Shown piece after piece: positions 52,348-64,000 of a DNA stretch of 64,000 nt. The DNA is from Coprobacillaceae bacterium UN01-12pH3A (lineage in GTDB: Bacteria; Bacillota_I; Bacilli_A; Erysipelotrichales; Coprobacillaceae). The notes under the pieces were generated by a model. That model had not been told where the DNA came from. It made no database searches and saw nothing but the letters and a program-made list of their open reading frames with translations. The position numbers and the translations under genes are program-made. The first letter of the stretch is position 1. Each line of letters starts with the position of its first letter. Location: NCBI GenBank assembly GCA_027676805.1, contig JAQENU010000006.1, positions 192,958 to 256,957 of the forward strand, in the 5' to 3' direction.

Positions 52348-54717
52348 ATGCAATCCGTTTGGCAATTAGTAAAAGCCCAGTTTCACAAAAGCAAAAGCCA
52401 AGCTATTTCATTTTTTGTCATTGTATTGGTAGGCGCCGTTCTTCTTAATATCGGGTTAGTTATCACGCATAATTATGACCGCAACTATGATCAGCATGCC
52501 GATAGATTAAATAGTGCGGGGGCTATTCTAGCGATAAAATCTCAGGATGAGCAGCTGGTTGATGAACTTATGACAGCCATGCAGGAAGATGACCGCAGTG
52601 TAGAGGTCGAAAAACGTGATATTCTTTTTGCCACAGCAACACTCGCTTATGGCGATGGCGAGCAAACCCGTAATATGGTGTTTATGAATCAGCAGGATCG
52701 ACCTAATATCAGTCAGATTGATTATATTGAATATTCCTCTGATGTTTATGAACATCCGATCTATTTGCCTTGGCTGTTTCATACTGGAGGCAATTATCAG
52801 CTAGGCGATTCATTCGAGATGGAGATTGCCTTGATGAGCGGAGAAAAGGAGACAAAAATATATCAAGTTGCCGGCTTCTTTGAAGAACCGATATTAGGGA
52901 CAGTTAATTCCACCATTTCGGGAGTGGTACTGCCTGCTCAGGAATATCAGGATTTATCACAGTCTTTTGACGGCAAAATAGAGGGAACGATTTTTAATGC
53001 CCTATTAAAAGAAAATAAAACAATGGGAGAAAATTTTGTCGGTACGTATAATACTTTGCTTGAAGATCATGATTCTAATGTGTATCACGATTCATCTTTT
53101 TATTTAATGGTCAAACAAGCACGTACAATGACATCATCCATCGGTTCGATGATCATTATTGGTTTCTCGATGATTATTGTAGCGGTTGTCTTAGTGATGG
53201 TGAAGTTTAGAATCGGCAATACGATTGAAGAAGAAATAAGGAATATGGGAGTCCAAAAAGCTATCGGTTACAGCAATTATCAGATTATTTCATCGTTGAT
53301 CGTACAGTTTTTGATTCTGACGTTGCTGGGGAGTCTGACCGGCATAGCGGTATCCTATCTGATCCTGCCTTTTATTTCTAATATGTTTGCTTTGCAGACC
53401 GGGATCGTTTGGAATCAGGGCTTTGATCTTGTTTCAGCGTTTATAAGTGTCGTTGGTATTTCTTTCATGGTTGTTTTAACGGCCTATTTAAGTGCTCGAA
53501 AAATTGGCAAGTTAACGCCGATCACAGCCATTCGCACCGGAATTACGACGCACAGCTTTAAAAATAATCCCTTTCCACTTGAAACAACGAAAGGAAATCT
53601 ACCGATGCTTCTCGCCGCCAAAAACTTTATTCATCAAATTCGGTTAAATATAATGATTATGTTCGTTGTTATGGGAGTCAGTTTTGCGGCAATGTTTGCG
53701 ATGGTGATGTATTATAATATTTCTGTAGAATCAACGAAATTTGTAGAGATGGTATCTACAGAAGTCCCCACGGTTCAAATCAATGCGATCGATGAAGCAG
53801 GGGCAGATCGCTTACTTGCCAGCATGCAAAATACTAAGGGAGTCAGGAAAGCCGCTTATTATGATCAAGTCAGAGCCTCTATCGGAACGAAGGACAGTGA
53901 AGTCTTCTGCTATATTATGGATGATTTCAGTGCTTTGGATAATCAGCTGGCAGTTTATAAAGGCAGATTCCCTAAATATGATAACGAAATCGCAATCAAT
54001 GGATTACTTGCGAAAAATATGAATAAAAATATCGGGGATACAGTCACAATTAAAAAAGGAACCGCAGAAATTGAATACTTGATTACAGGGTTTAGTCAAG
54101 GTTCTAACTATATGGGGCATGAAGCGATGCTGACAAGCAAAGCCATCCAACAATTGGACAGCAGTTATCACTCTTTATGTATTTATGTCTATTTAGATAA
54201 GGGAGTGGATACAGCAAACTTCATTGAAGGTTTAGATCAATATTCGAATGATATTGCTAAAACGACTAACGCACAGCTGCAAATTGAAAGTATGCTGGGG
54301 GTTTATCAAAATATTGTCACGATTATCGCCCTTATTATCATGCTGATTACGGTGGCGATTGTAAGTATTGCTTTATATATGGTAGTCAAAACAACCGTGC
54401 TTCGTAAAAGGCAGGAATTTGGCATTCAAAAAGCGATTGGCTATACAACCCGCCAGTTGGTTTTGGAAACAATCTATACTTTTTTGCCGGTTATATCATT
54501 TGGAACCATTCTTGGGTGTCTGTTAGGAAAAGTGGGATTGAACTCCATGCTGAGTGTCTTATTCAGCGGGATTGGAATGATGAAAATCAGTTTCGCTATT
54601 CCAACAGGCTGGATGATAGGTGTCGGTTCAGGTATCTTCATATTTGGACTATTCATTACCTTGCTCGTTTCGATGCGTATCAGAAAAATAAGTCCATATA
54701 ATATGCTGAAAGAATAA
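52348..54717 (+). CDS. FtsX-family ABC transporter permease
   Basis: 789 residues. N-terminal membrane segment (about 18-38), an extracellular domain (about 45-255), three membrane segments (about 262-285, 312-342, 365-385), a further anchor (about 430-452), a second extracellular domain (about 460-650) and three C-terminal segments (about 655-685, 710-735, 755-780). This is the duplicated MacB/FtsX layout of about 10 helices in VanX-like or bacitracin/lantibiotic-type transporters, with two extracytoplasmic domains rather than the single large one of BceB. Likely an antibiotic-peptide or lipoprotein-related transporter regulated by the upstream two-component system. Confidence 0.88.
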   Translation: MQSVWQLVKAQFHKSKSQAISFFVIVLVGAVLLNIGLVITHNYDRNYDQHADRLNSAGAILAIKSQDEQLVDELMTAMQEDDRSVEVEKRDILFATATLAYGDGEQTRNMVFMNQQDRPNISQIDYIEYSSDVYEHPIYLPWLFHTGGNYQLGDSFEMEIALMSGEKETKIYQVAGFFEEPILGTVNSTISGVVLPAQEYQDLSQSFDGKIEGTIFNALLKENKTMGENFVGTYNTLLEDHDSNVYHDSSFYLMVKQARTMTSSIGSMIIIGFSMIIVAVVLVMVKFRIGNTIEEEIRNMGVQKAIGYSNYQIISSLIVQFLILTLLGSLTGIAVSYLILPFISNMFALQTGIVWNQGFDLVSAFISVVGISFMVVLTAYLSARKIGKLTPITAIRTGITTHSFKNNPFPLETTKGNLPMLLAAKNFIHQIRLNIMIMFVVMGVSFAAMFAMVMYYNISVESTKFVEMVSTEVPTVQINAIDEAGADRLLASMQNTKGVRKAAYYDQVRASIGTKDSEVFCYIMDDFSALDNQLAVYKGRFPKYDNEIAINGLLAKNMNKNIGDTVTIKKGTAEIEYLITGFSQGSNYMGHEAMLTSKAIQQLDSSYHSLCIYVYLDKGVDTANFIEGLDQYSNDIAKTTNAQLQIESMLGVYQNIVTIIALIIMLITVAIVSIALYMVVKTTVLRKRQEFGIQKAIGYTTRQLVLETIYTFLPVISFGTILGCLLGKVGLNSMLSVLFSGIGMMKISFAIPTGWMIGVGSGIFIFGLFITLLVSMRIRKISPYNMLKE

Positions 54718-54742
54718 AGAATCTGCAACTGCAGATTCTTTT
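54716..54742. terminator. bidirectional terminator
   Basis: Stem AAAGAATCTGC / GCAGATTCTTT, 4-nt loop, located between the permease and the convergent metallo-hydrolase gene whose stop it overlaps. Confidence 0.85.
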
Positions 54743-55409
54743 AGATTTCAAAAGATTGATTTTCATGTTCAATCTTTTGTATTTGGAGATAATTCTTTAA
54801 TGGCTCTTCATTTAGATAATCCTGCATCAATTCAATGGCATCACCAAAATGCATTGGCAGGATATATTTAATTTGGGCATGCTTTAGAATTTCTTCAATT
54901 CCCCACCAAGCATTCTCTTCTTGACGAGGATCAAGAGGGAGCATCGCTACATCAATAATAAGACCATCAAGCTTTGCCATCTCTTTTTTAAAGTTATAGG
55001 CTTGATTATCATTAAAGTTTTTCGGTTCTCCTTCCCAATGCCACCAGTTGAGATCACCGGCATGATAAATGACTTTATTTTCGACAGTGACTAAAAAAGC
55101 AACACCGGCATCCGTCGAACGCAAAGTCTTGATCGTCAAATCATCAATTTCATAAGTTTCATTCTTTTTAACAATGTGAATAGAATCCGTTTCTTTTATG
55201 CGTGTGTCTTTTGAAAGGATAAAGGCTGCGTTGGGAAATAAATCAAAAATATCACGGTTAAAATGATCTTGGTGAAAATGAGTAACAAAGCAATAGACTT
55301 TTTTATTTGCTGGATAATGAGGCAATTCTTTTTGGTAATAATCAAATACTAAAACATGGTTTTCAAGTTCAATCATGAATCCACTGTGGAAAATATAGGT
55401 TACTTTCAT
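54741..55409 (-). CDS. metallo-beta-lactamase-fold hydrolase
   Basis: 222 residues. Start at 55409 (MKVTYIFHSGFMIEL) with AGGAGGAAT upstream. Metal motif THFHQDHF (about 43-50), GDLNWWHWEG, and a C-terminal His in ILPMHFGDA. UlaG-like short MBL protein; the substrate is unknown. Single gene, convergent with the ABC permease. Confidence 0.85.
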   Translation of the reverse strand: MKVTYIFHSGFMIELENHVLVFDYYQKELPHYPANKKVYCFVTHFHQDHFNRDIFDLFPNAAFILSKDTRIKETDSIHIVKKNETYEIDDLTIKTLRSTDAGVAFLVTVENKVIYHAGDLNWWHWEGEPKNFNDNQAYNFKKEMAKLDGLIIDVAMLPLDPRQEENAWWGIEEILKHAQIKYILPMHFGDAIELMQDYLNEEPLKNYLQIQKIEHENQSFEI

Positions 55410-55543
55410 AATATTCCTCCTTAAATCATTATAAAACAGTATCGGCATTTCGTCTATGAATATGAAAAAGTATAGAATAATGGGCTATAATTTAATAAAT
55501 AATAAAAAAATAGGAGTGATAGCACTTACAATGATAAAAAATG

Positions 55544-55571
55544 TTTGCAGAAACACGATTTGTGTTATAAT
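55544..55571 (+). promoter_or_regulatory. promoter of typA
   Basis: -35 TTTGCA (55544-55549), 16-nt spacer, extended -10 TGTTATAAT (hexamer 55566-55571). Confidence 0.65.
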
Positions 55572-55611
55572 GTGTAAGTTGTAAAAAAGATTAAGAAAGA
55601 GAGGTATTGTG

Positions 55612-57429
55612 ATGAGTAACATTCGTAACATTGCAATTATTGCACACGTAGACCACGGAAAAACGACATTAGTTGATCAGCTATTAAGACAATCAGGAAC
55701 CTTTAGAAATAATGAACAGGTTGCAGAAAGAGTAATGGATAGTAACGCCTTAGAAAGAGAAAGAGGAATTACAATTCTGGCTAAAAACACAGCGATCAAT
55801 TATAAGGATTATCATATCAATATCATGGATACACCGGGCCATGCCGATTTTGGCGGTGAGGTAGAACGTATCATGAAAATGGTCGATGGGGTTTTGTTGG
55901 TGGTAGATGCATACGAAGGAACAATGCCTCAAACTCGTTTTGTATTAAAAAAAGCATTGGAATCAAAGGTTAAACCTATCGTTGTTATTAATAAGGTAGA
56001 CCGTCCGGTTGTCCGAATTAGTGAGGTACGCGATGAAATCTTAGAATTATTTATGGAATTAGGAGCAGAAGATGATCAGTTAGATTTCCCAACCGTTTAT
56101 GTATCTGCTTTACAAGGAACATCAAGTTTATCTGAAGAATTATCAACACAGGAAGCGACGATGGATCATTTGTTCGATATGATCATCGATGAAATTCCAG
56201 CTCCCGATGTAGATGAAGAAGGACCATTGCAATTCCAGCCTGCTTTATTAGATTATAATGACTACGTTGGACGTATTGGGGTTGGACGTATCAAACGTGG
56301 TAAGATTAAATTAAATGAAACAGTATCATGTGTCAGAGCAGATGGGTCTGTCACACAGTTTAGAATTCAGAAATTATTCGGATTCCTTGGATTATCAAGA
56401 ATTGAAATTCAGGAAGCAGCAGCAGGTGATATCGTTGCTATTGCCGGATTAGCGGATATCGGTGTAGGTGAAACAGTATGTACAATGGGAAAAGAAGAAG
56501 CCTTGCCATTATTACGTGTAGATGAGCCTACAATTCAAATGGTATTTGGGACAAATACTTCTCCGTTTGCCGGCAGAGAAGGAAAATTTGTCACTGCCAG
56601 CAAAATTGAAGAACGTTTATTTAAGGAAACAAATAAAGATGTTTCATTAAAGATTGAAAGAATTCCTAATTCGGAAGAGTGGATCGTAAGCGGACGTGGA
56701 GAACTGCATTTATCTATTTTAATTGAAACAATGCGTCGTGAAGGTTATGAACTGCAAGTGTCTCGCCCAAAAGTTATTTTAAAAGAAATCGATGGTAAAG
56801 TTTGCGAGCCATGGGAAGACGTACAGGTGGAAGCACCGGATGACTGTATCGGTTCAGTTATTGAATCACTGGGATTTAGACGTGGTATTATGCAAAACAT
56901 GACAAGCCATGACGGGCAGACAAGAGTAACTTATCATATTCCATCAAGAGGAATGATTGGTTTCATGACAAACTTCTTAACAATGACAAAAGGATATGGA
57001 ATTATCTCTCATACCTTTATGGAATATCGCCCGGTAGATGGTGAAGCCGTTGGAGAAAGACAATTAGGCGTATTGATCTCAATCGATTCTGGACAGTCAA
57101 CCGCTTATTCTTTAGGCAGTGTGGAAGATCGCGGAGTTATGTTTATTGGTCCTGGTGTTGAGGTTTATGAAGGGATGATCGTTGGTGAACACAGCCGTGA
57201 TAATGACCTGGTAGTAAATATTACTAAAGGGAAAAACTTAACTAATACGCGTTCATCTTCTAAAGATTCTACTGTTGTTTTAAAGAAACCAAGACAGTTT
57301 AACTTAGAATCATGCTTAGATTATATTAATGATGATGAATTAGTGGAAGTAACACCAGAAAACATTCGTTTGCGTAAACGTTTACTGACAGATCAGGAAC
57401 GCCGTCGCGCAAATCGTGAGAAAGTATAA
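55612..57429 (+). CDS. typA: ribosome-associated GTPase TypA/BipA
   Basis: 605 residues. ATG 55612 is chosen over GTG 55609 for spacing to AGAGAGG. G1 [10 protein letters not shown]2 region RERGITI, G3 [13 protein letters not shown]4 NKVDRP, then the EF-G-like domains and the BipA-specific C-terminus ([39 protein letters not shown]). Translation-factor-like GTPase important for 50S assembly and stress or cold growth. Single gene with terminator. Confidence 0.97.
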   Translation: MSNIRNIAIIAHVDHGKTTLVDQLLRQSGTFRNNEQVAERVMDSNALERERGITILAKNTAINYKDYHINIMDTPGHADFGGEVERIMKMVDGVLLVVDAYEGTMPQTRFVLKKALESKVKPIVVINKVDRPVVRISEVRDEILELFMELGAEDDQLDFPTVYVSALQGTSSLSEELSTQEATMDHLFDMIIDEIPAPDVDEEGPLQFQPALLDYNDYVGRIGVGRIKRGKIKLNETVSCVRADGSVTQFRIQKLFGFLGLSRIEIQEAAAGDIVAIAGLADIGVGETVCTMGKEEALPLLRVDEPTIQMVFGTNTSPFAGREGKFVTASKIEERLFKETNKDVSLKIERIPNSEEWIVSGRGELHLSILIETMRREGYELQVSRPKVILKEIDGKVCEPWEDVQVEAPDDCIGSVIESLGFRRGIMQNMTSHDGQTRVTYHIPSRGMIGFMTNFLTMTKGYGIISHTFMEYRPVDGEAVGERQLGVLISIDSGQSTAYSLGSVEDRGVMFIGPGVEVYEGMIVGEHSRDNDLVVNITKGKNLTNTRSSSKDSTVVLKKPRQFNLESCLDYINDDELVEVTPENIRLRKRLLTDQERRRANREKV

Positions 57430-57432
57430 GGA

Positions 57433-57461
57433 GTATTAGGAAATAACCTAATACTTTTTTT
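57433..57461 (+). terminator. terminator after typA
   Basis: Perfect stem GTATTAGG / CCTAATAC, 6-nt loop, seven T residues. Confidence 0.9.
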
Positions 57462-57542
57462 CTTGGGTGAACATGGGATTTTCTGTATTTTATTTGCTTT
57501 TAAAGAGCTAATGTTGTACATTTAAATGGTGAGGTGGAGCCT

Positions 57543-58583
57543 ATGGGATATTTAATAATACTAATTTGTATGATGATTGTTATCATGAACATACTAAAAA
57601 TTATATTTGCAGAGATGGATGGACGACGTGCCAACAAGCAGTTCAATGTTGCTTACTTTTTACAGTTTACCCGTCCTTTTGCTTATGGAAGAACAAGTTA
57701 TATCATTTTTATTGCGCTGCTGATCTTCTTGTTTACAAATGATTTGCCTTTGTTTTCAATGGCATGGCTGTTAGAATTTGTTACTTTATTATGTGTCTCT
57801 GTCATTATCGATGTTGTATCACAGTTTACTTATTATAAGTATGCACAGCGTCGTTTTAAAGATGGGGTGGATAAGGCGATTGCTATTCGTGACAAGATTA
57901 ATGAAGAAAAAACGATCGAAAATAAAGAAGATATTATCTATCCAGAACCGGGATTGGGGTTTGAAGAAGTAGCGGAATCTTATTTAACACCGGAAGATCA
58001 TCTTGGAATAGCAAGTATGGATGCCGGAGAATTTGCGGATTCAATCCATGATCTGCCGGATGTGACTTATGTGATTGATACTAGAAAAGTCGATGCGGAG
58101 CATCGTTTAGCTGATAAAGGGGTCAAAGTTACAACCTTAACGCAAGAAAATCACTTGCCATTTAAAGATGGAAAGCTGGATACATATATCGTTGCGTATA
58201 CTAATTTTGATAAGAATGATGTGCTTCGAATTTTAAAACCGGGCGGATTATTATTAGTTAAACAGCGTGGCGGAGATAATCTGAAAGAGTTAAATCCGCT
58301 TTATATGCCGATTAATCCCAATACTAAATGGAATAAATATGCCTGTCAGGCAATTCTGGATCAAAATGGCTTTACAATTCTTGATGGCAAAGAACAGCTG
58401 GCTAAGATTGGGTTCAGAAGCTTATCGGCATTATTTACGTATTTGAAAGAGGCAATGCCGGATAGGGTGACCAATTCCGATATGTATATCAACCAGTATG
58501 CCTATATTGATGAGTGCATTAAACAAAGAGGGTTCTTTGAACTGACGATTCATGAATTTTATTTAGTGTGTCGAAAAAAGTGA
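57543..58583 (+). CDS. membrane-anchored methyltransferase-like protein
   Basis: 346 residues. ATG 57543 preferred because GAGGTGGAG stands directly before it. Three N-terminal membrane segments (about 4-24, 54-72, 76-98), then a hydrophilic linker and a C-terminal domain (about 180-346). The motif DVLRILKPGGLLLVKQRGGDN resembles the late strand of class I SAM methyltransferases (Methyltransf_11), but the usual N-terminal glycine motif (E/DxGxGxG) is not obvious, so SAM binding is uncertain. Function unknown. Confidence 0.55.
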   Translation: MGYLIILICMMIVIMNILKIIFAEMDGRRANKQFNVAYFLQFTRPFAYGRTSYIIFIALLIFLFTNDLPLFSMAWLLEFVTLLCVSVIIDVVSQFTYYKYAQRRFKDGVDKAIAIRDKINEEKTIENKEDIIYPEPGLGFEEVAESYLTPEDHLGIASMDAGEFADSIHDLPDVTYVIDTRKVDAEHRLADKGVKVTTLTQENHLPFKDGKLDTYIVAYTNFDKNDVLRILKPGGLLLVKQRGGDNLKELNPLYMPINPNTKWNKYACQAILDQNGFTILDGKEQLAKIGFRSLSALFTYLKEAMPDRVTNSDMYINQYAYIDECIKQRGFFELTIHEFYLVCRKK

Positions 58584-58609
58584 GAAATAATCATATAAAT
58601 TAAATAAAG

Positions 58610-58623
58610 TGAAAGCGCTAAAA
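58610..58623 (+). promoter_or_regulatory. candidate cre (CcpA) site upstream of ptsH
   Basis: TGAAAGCGCTAAAA matches the CcpA consensus TGWAANCGNTNWCA at all but one position, about 40-55 nt upstream of the ptsH -10 hexamer. Confidence 0.6.
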
Positions 58624-58659
58624 AAATTTTGCTTTTCCTATAGAATTTCATTGAAAATG

Positions 58660-58668
58660 TGATATAAT
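58660..58668 (+). promoter_or_regulatory. extended -10 promoter of ptsH
   Basis: TGATATAAT with hexamer 58663-58668; about 36 nt before the start codon, no good -35. Confidence 0.6.
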
Positions 58669-58704
58669 ATATCCAGTCAAATTGTATTAAGGAGGAATTA
58701 TATA

Positions 58705-58974
58705 ATGGCTGAAAAATTAAGTTTTGTAGTATCTGATCCTGTTGGGTTACATGCAAGACCAGCAACTATCTTAGTAAATCAAGCAAGCAAATTCGCTAGC
58801 AATGTTAAATTGATTTATAATGAAAAAGAAGTTAACTTAAAATCAATTATGGGTGTTATGTCTTTAGGTGTTCCAACTAAAGCAACTGTAGAAATCGTTG
58901 CTGAAGGTGAAGACGAAAAAGAAGTAATTGCATCTATCGCTAAAGTTATCAAAGAACAAAAAGTAGCAGAATAG
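58705..58974 (+). CDS. ptsH: phosphocarrier protein HPr
   Basis: 89 residues, AGGAGG ribosome site. Active-site His16 in GLHARPA and regulatory Ser47 in LKSIMGVMSLG (residues 15 and 46 after loss of Met) are both present. HPr passes phosphate from enzyme I to sugar EIIA proteins. Its Ser-phosphorylated form is the CcpA corepressor in Bacillota. ptsI does not follow; instead a terminator and the rRNA operon do. Upstream cre suggests feedback control. Confidence 0.97.
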   Translation: MAEKLSFVVSDPVGLHARPATILVNQASKFASNVKLIYNEKEVNLKSIMGVMSLGVPTKATVEIVAEGEDEKEVIASIAKVIKEQKVAE

Positions 58975-58984
58975 TTATGAATAG

Positions 58985-59004
58985 AAGCCCATCTGGGCTT
59001 TTTT
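58985..59004 (+). terminator. terminator after ptsH
   Basis: Stem AAGCCCA / TGGGCTT with a 2-nt loop and six T residues. Confidence 0.85.
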
Positions 59005-59056
59005 AATTTATATATATAGAAATATTCAAAAAAAATAAAAAAATAATAAAAAAGAC

Positions 59057-59085
59057 TTGTCAAGTGGGGAGAGACGTGGTAATAT
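59057..59085 (+). promoter_or_regulatory. rRNA operon promoter
   Basis: -35 TTGTCA (59057-59062), 17-nt GC-rich spacer, -10 TAATAT (59080-59085). A long A-rich run lies directly upstream (about 59028-59053), as expected for an UP element. Confidence 0.75.
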
Positions 59086-59122
59086 AAACAGGCAGTCCAA
59101 TCAAGGGCCGCGGAGACCATTG

Positions 59123-59137
59123 AAAACTGAACAGAAC
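59123..59137 (+). repeat. 16S processing stem, 5' arm
   Basis: AAAACTGAACAGAAC is the exact reverse complement of 60784-60798 downstream of 16S. The two would form the 15-bp base of the precursor stem cut by RNase III. Confidence 0.8.
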
Positions 59138-59242
59138 ACGTCAAACAATTTCGATCGAAAGAAAGAAATATTGAGAAAAAAAGAAACAAAAGTCAGAAGA
59201 CAAAAAAGAGTCAAAGAGAACCAACTTTGATGGTAAATAAAC

Positions 59243-60771
<1,529 letters not shown>

Positions 60772-60938
60772 AAGGAGAAAAAGGTTCTGTTCAGTTTTGA
60801 GTGGAGACACTCAGAAGACAAGAGATCATTGAAAACTGGATAATAAGATGAAAAAGATATATTAGAAAGATCAGGAGAATAAAAGGATCTTTCCTAATAG
60901 TCGAAAAAACTAAGAAAAAGTAACAAAAGCAAATCTAG
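60772..60938 (+). other. 16S-23S spacer without tRNA genes
   Basis: About 167 bp. It contains the 3' arm of the 16S processing stem (60784-60798) and the 5' arm of the 23S stem (60832-60847). No cloverleaf, CCA end or T-loop sequence (GGTTCRAATC) is visible. Confidence 0.8.
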
Positions 60939-63843
<2,905 letters not shown>

Positions 63844-63858
63844 TAGAAGAAGAAAGAA

Positions 63859-63874
63859 CTTATTATCCAGTTTT
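63859..63874 (+). repeat. 23S processing stem, 3' arm
   Basis: CTTATTATCCAGTTTT, exact reverse complement of 60832-60847 in the 16S-23S spacer. Confidence 0.8.
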
Positions 63875-63892
63875 GAGTGAGAGCTCAGAGGA

Positions 63893-64000
63893 ATCCGGTG
63901 ATGATGGGGATATGGACACACCTGTAACCATCTCGAACACAGAAGTTAAGCATATCAACGGCGAAGATAGTGAGGGATCGCGAAAATAGCAGATTGCCGG
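63893..64000 (+). rRNA. 5S ribosomal RNA, cut at the window end
   Basis: Starts near TCCGGTGATGATGG and contains the conserved CTCGAACACAGAAGTTAAGC. The closing strand GATTGCCGG pairs with the start, so only the last few bases are missing. Confidence 0.92.

Overview
The window is low-GC DNA from a spore-forming member of the Bacillota, most likely of the class Erysipelotrichia. I base this on the 16S rRNA, the AT-rich coding style with strong AGGAGG ribosome sites, the sporulation protease gene yabG and the T-box leaders. I cannot name the species. No prophage, insertion sequence, CRISPR array or tRNA gene is visible. Several blocks (mnmG-rsmG-noc, soj-spo0J, rnmV-ksgA-yabG-ispE-glmU-prs, tatD and the 3D protein, a complete rRNA operon) sit near oriC in many Bacillota, so the window is probably origin-proximal.

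Layout. 1-6.5 kb: end of an ABC exporter permease, a MupG-like 6-phospho-muramidase (minus strand), a HisC-like aminotransferase, a catalytically degenerate HAD-fold protein preceded by three Spo0A-type boxes, TatD and a G5/3D cell-wall protein. 6.5-14.9 kb: mnmG, rsmG, noc, a sugar acetyltransferase, then an operon joining phosphatidylethanolamine synthesis (pssA, psd) to chromosome segregation (soj, spo0J) and a pentapeptide-repeat protein. 14.9-21.4 kb: a LysR regulator divergent from a heterodimeric ABC exporter, a DUF1846 protein and a small membrane protein. 21.5-26.2 kb: a MarR regulator with a visible operator and a 1406-residue dehydratase-activase-type iron-sulfur protein. 26.2-30.1 kb: a LytTR regulator built on an ABC-ATPase-like domain lacking Walker A, followed by an ABC-2 transporter. 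30.1-31.5 kb: trpS under a tryptophan T-box.

31.5-37.1 kb is the most accessory stretch, all on the minus strand. It holds isoaspartyl dipeptidase and an Lsa-type ABC-F ribosome-protection gene whose leader encodes a six-residue peptide and mutually exclusive hairpins. Next to it is a three-gene set: a Crp-like regulator, a nucleotidyltransferase and a HisRS-like class II synthetase paralogue. 37.1-42.9 kb: a HAD phosphatase, then a T-box-controlled amino-acid ABC transporter with an M20 amidohydrolase, and a metallophosphoesterase. 42.9-49 kb: RNase HI, rnmV, ksgA, yabG, ispE, glmU and prs. 49-54.7 kb: a two-component system with an ABC transporter of the antimicrobial-peptide type. 54.7-59 kb: a metallo-hydrolase, typA, a membrane methyltransferase-like protein and ptsH (HPr) with a cre site. 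59-64 kb: a 16S-23S-5S operon with no tRNA in its spacer; the 5S is cut by the window end.

The best leads are regulatory circuits readable directly from sequence: the Lsa attenuator, two T-boxes, the MarR, LysR and Crp-type operators, the 0A boxes and the TTAAG repeats. Among proteins the leads are the Crp/nucleotidyltransferase/HisRS-like trio, the LytTR-ABC fusion, the degenerate HAD and a Noc that lacks the usual N-terminal membrane-targeting region.
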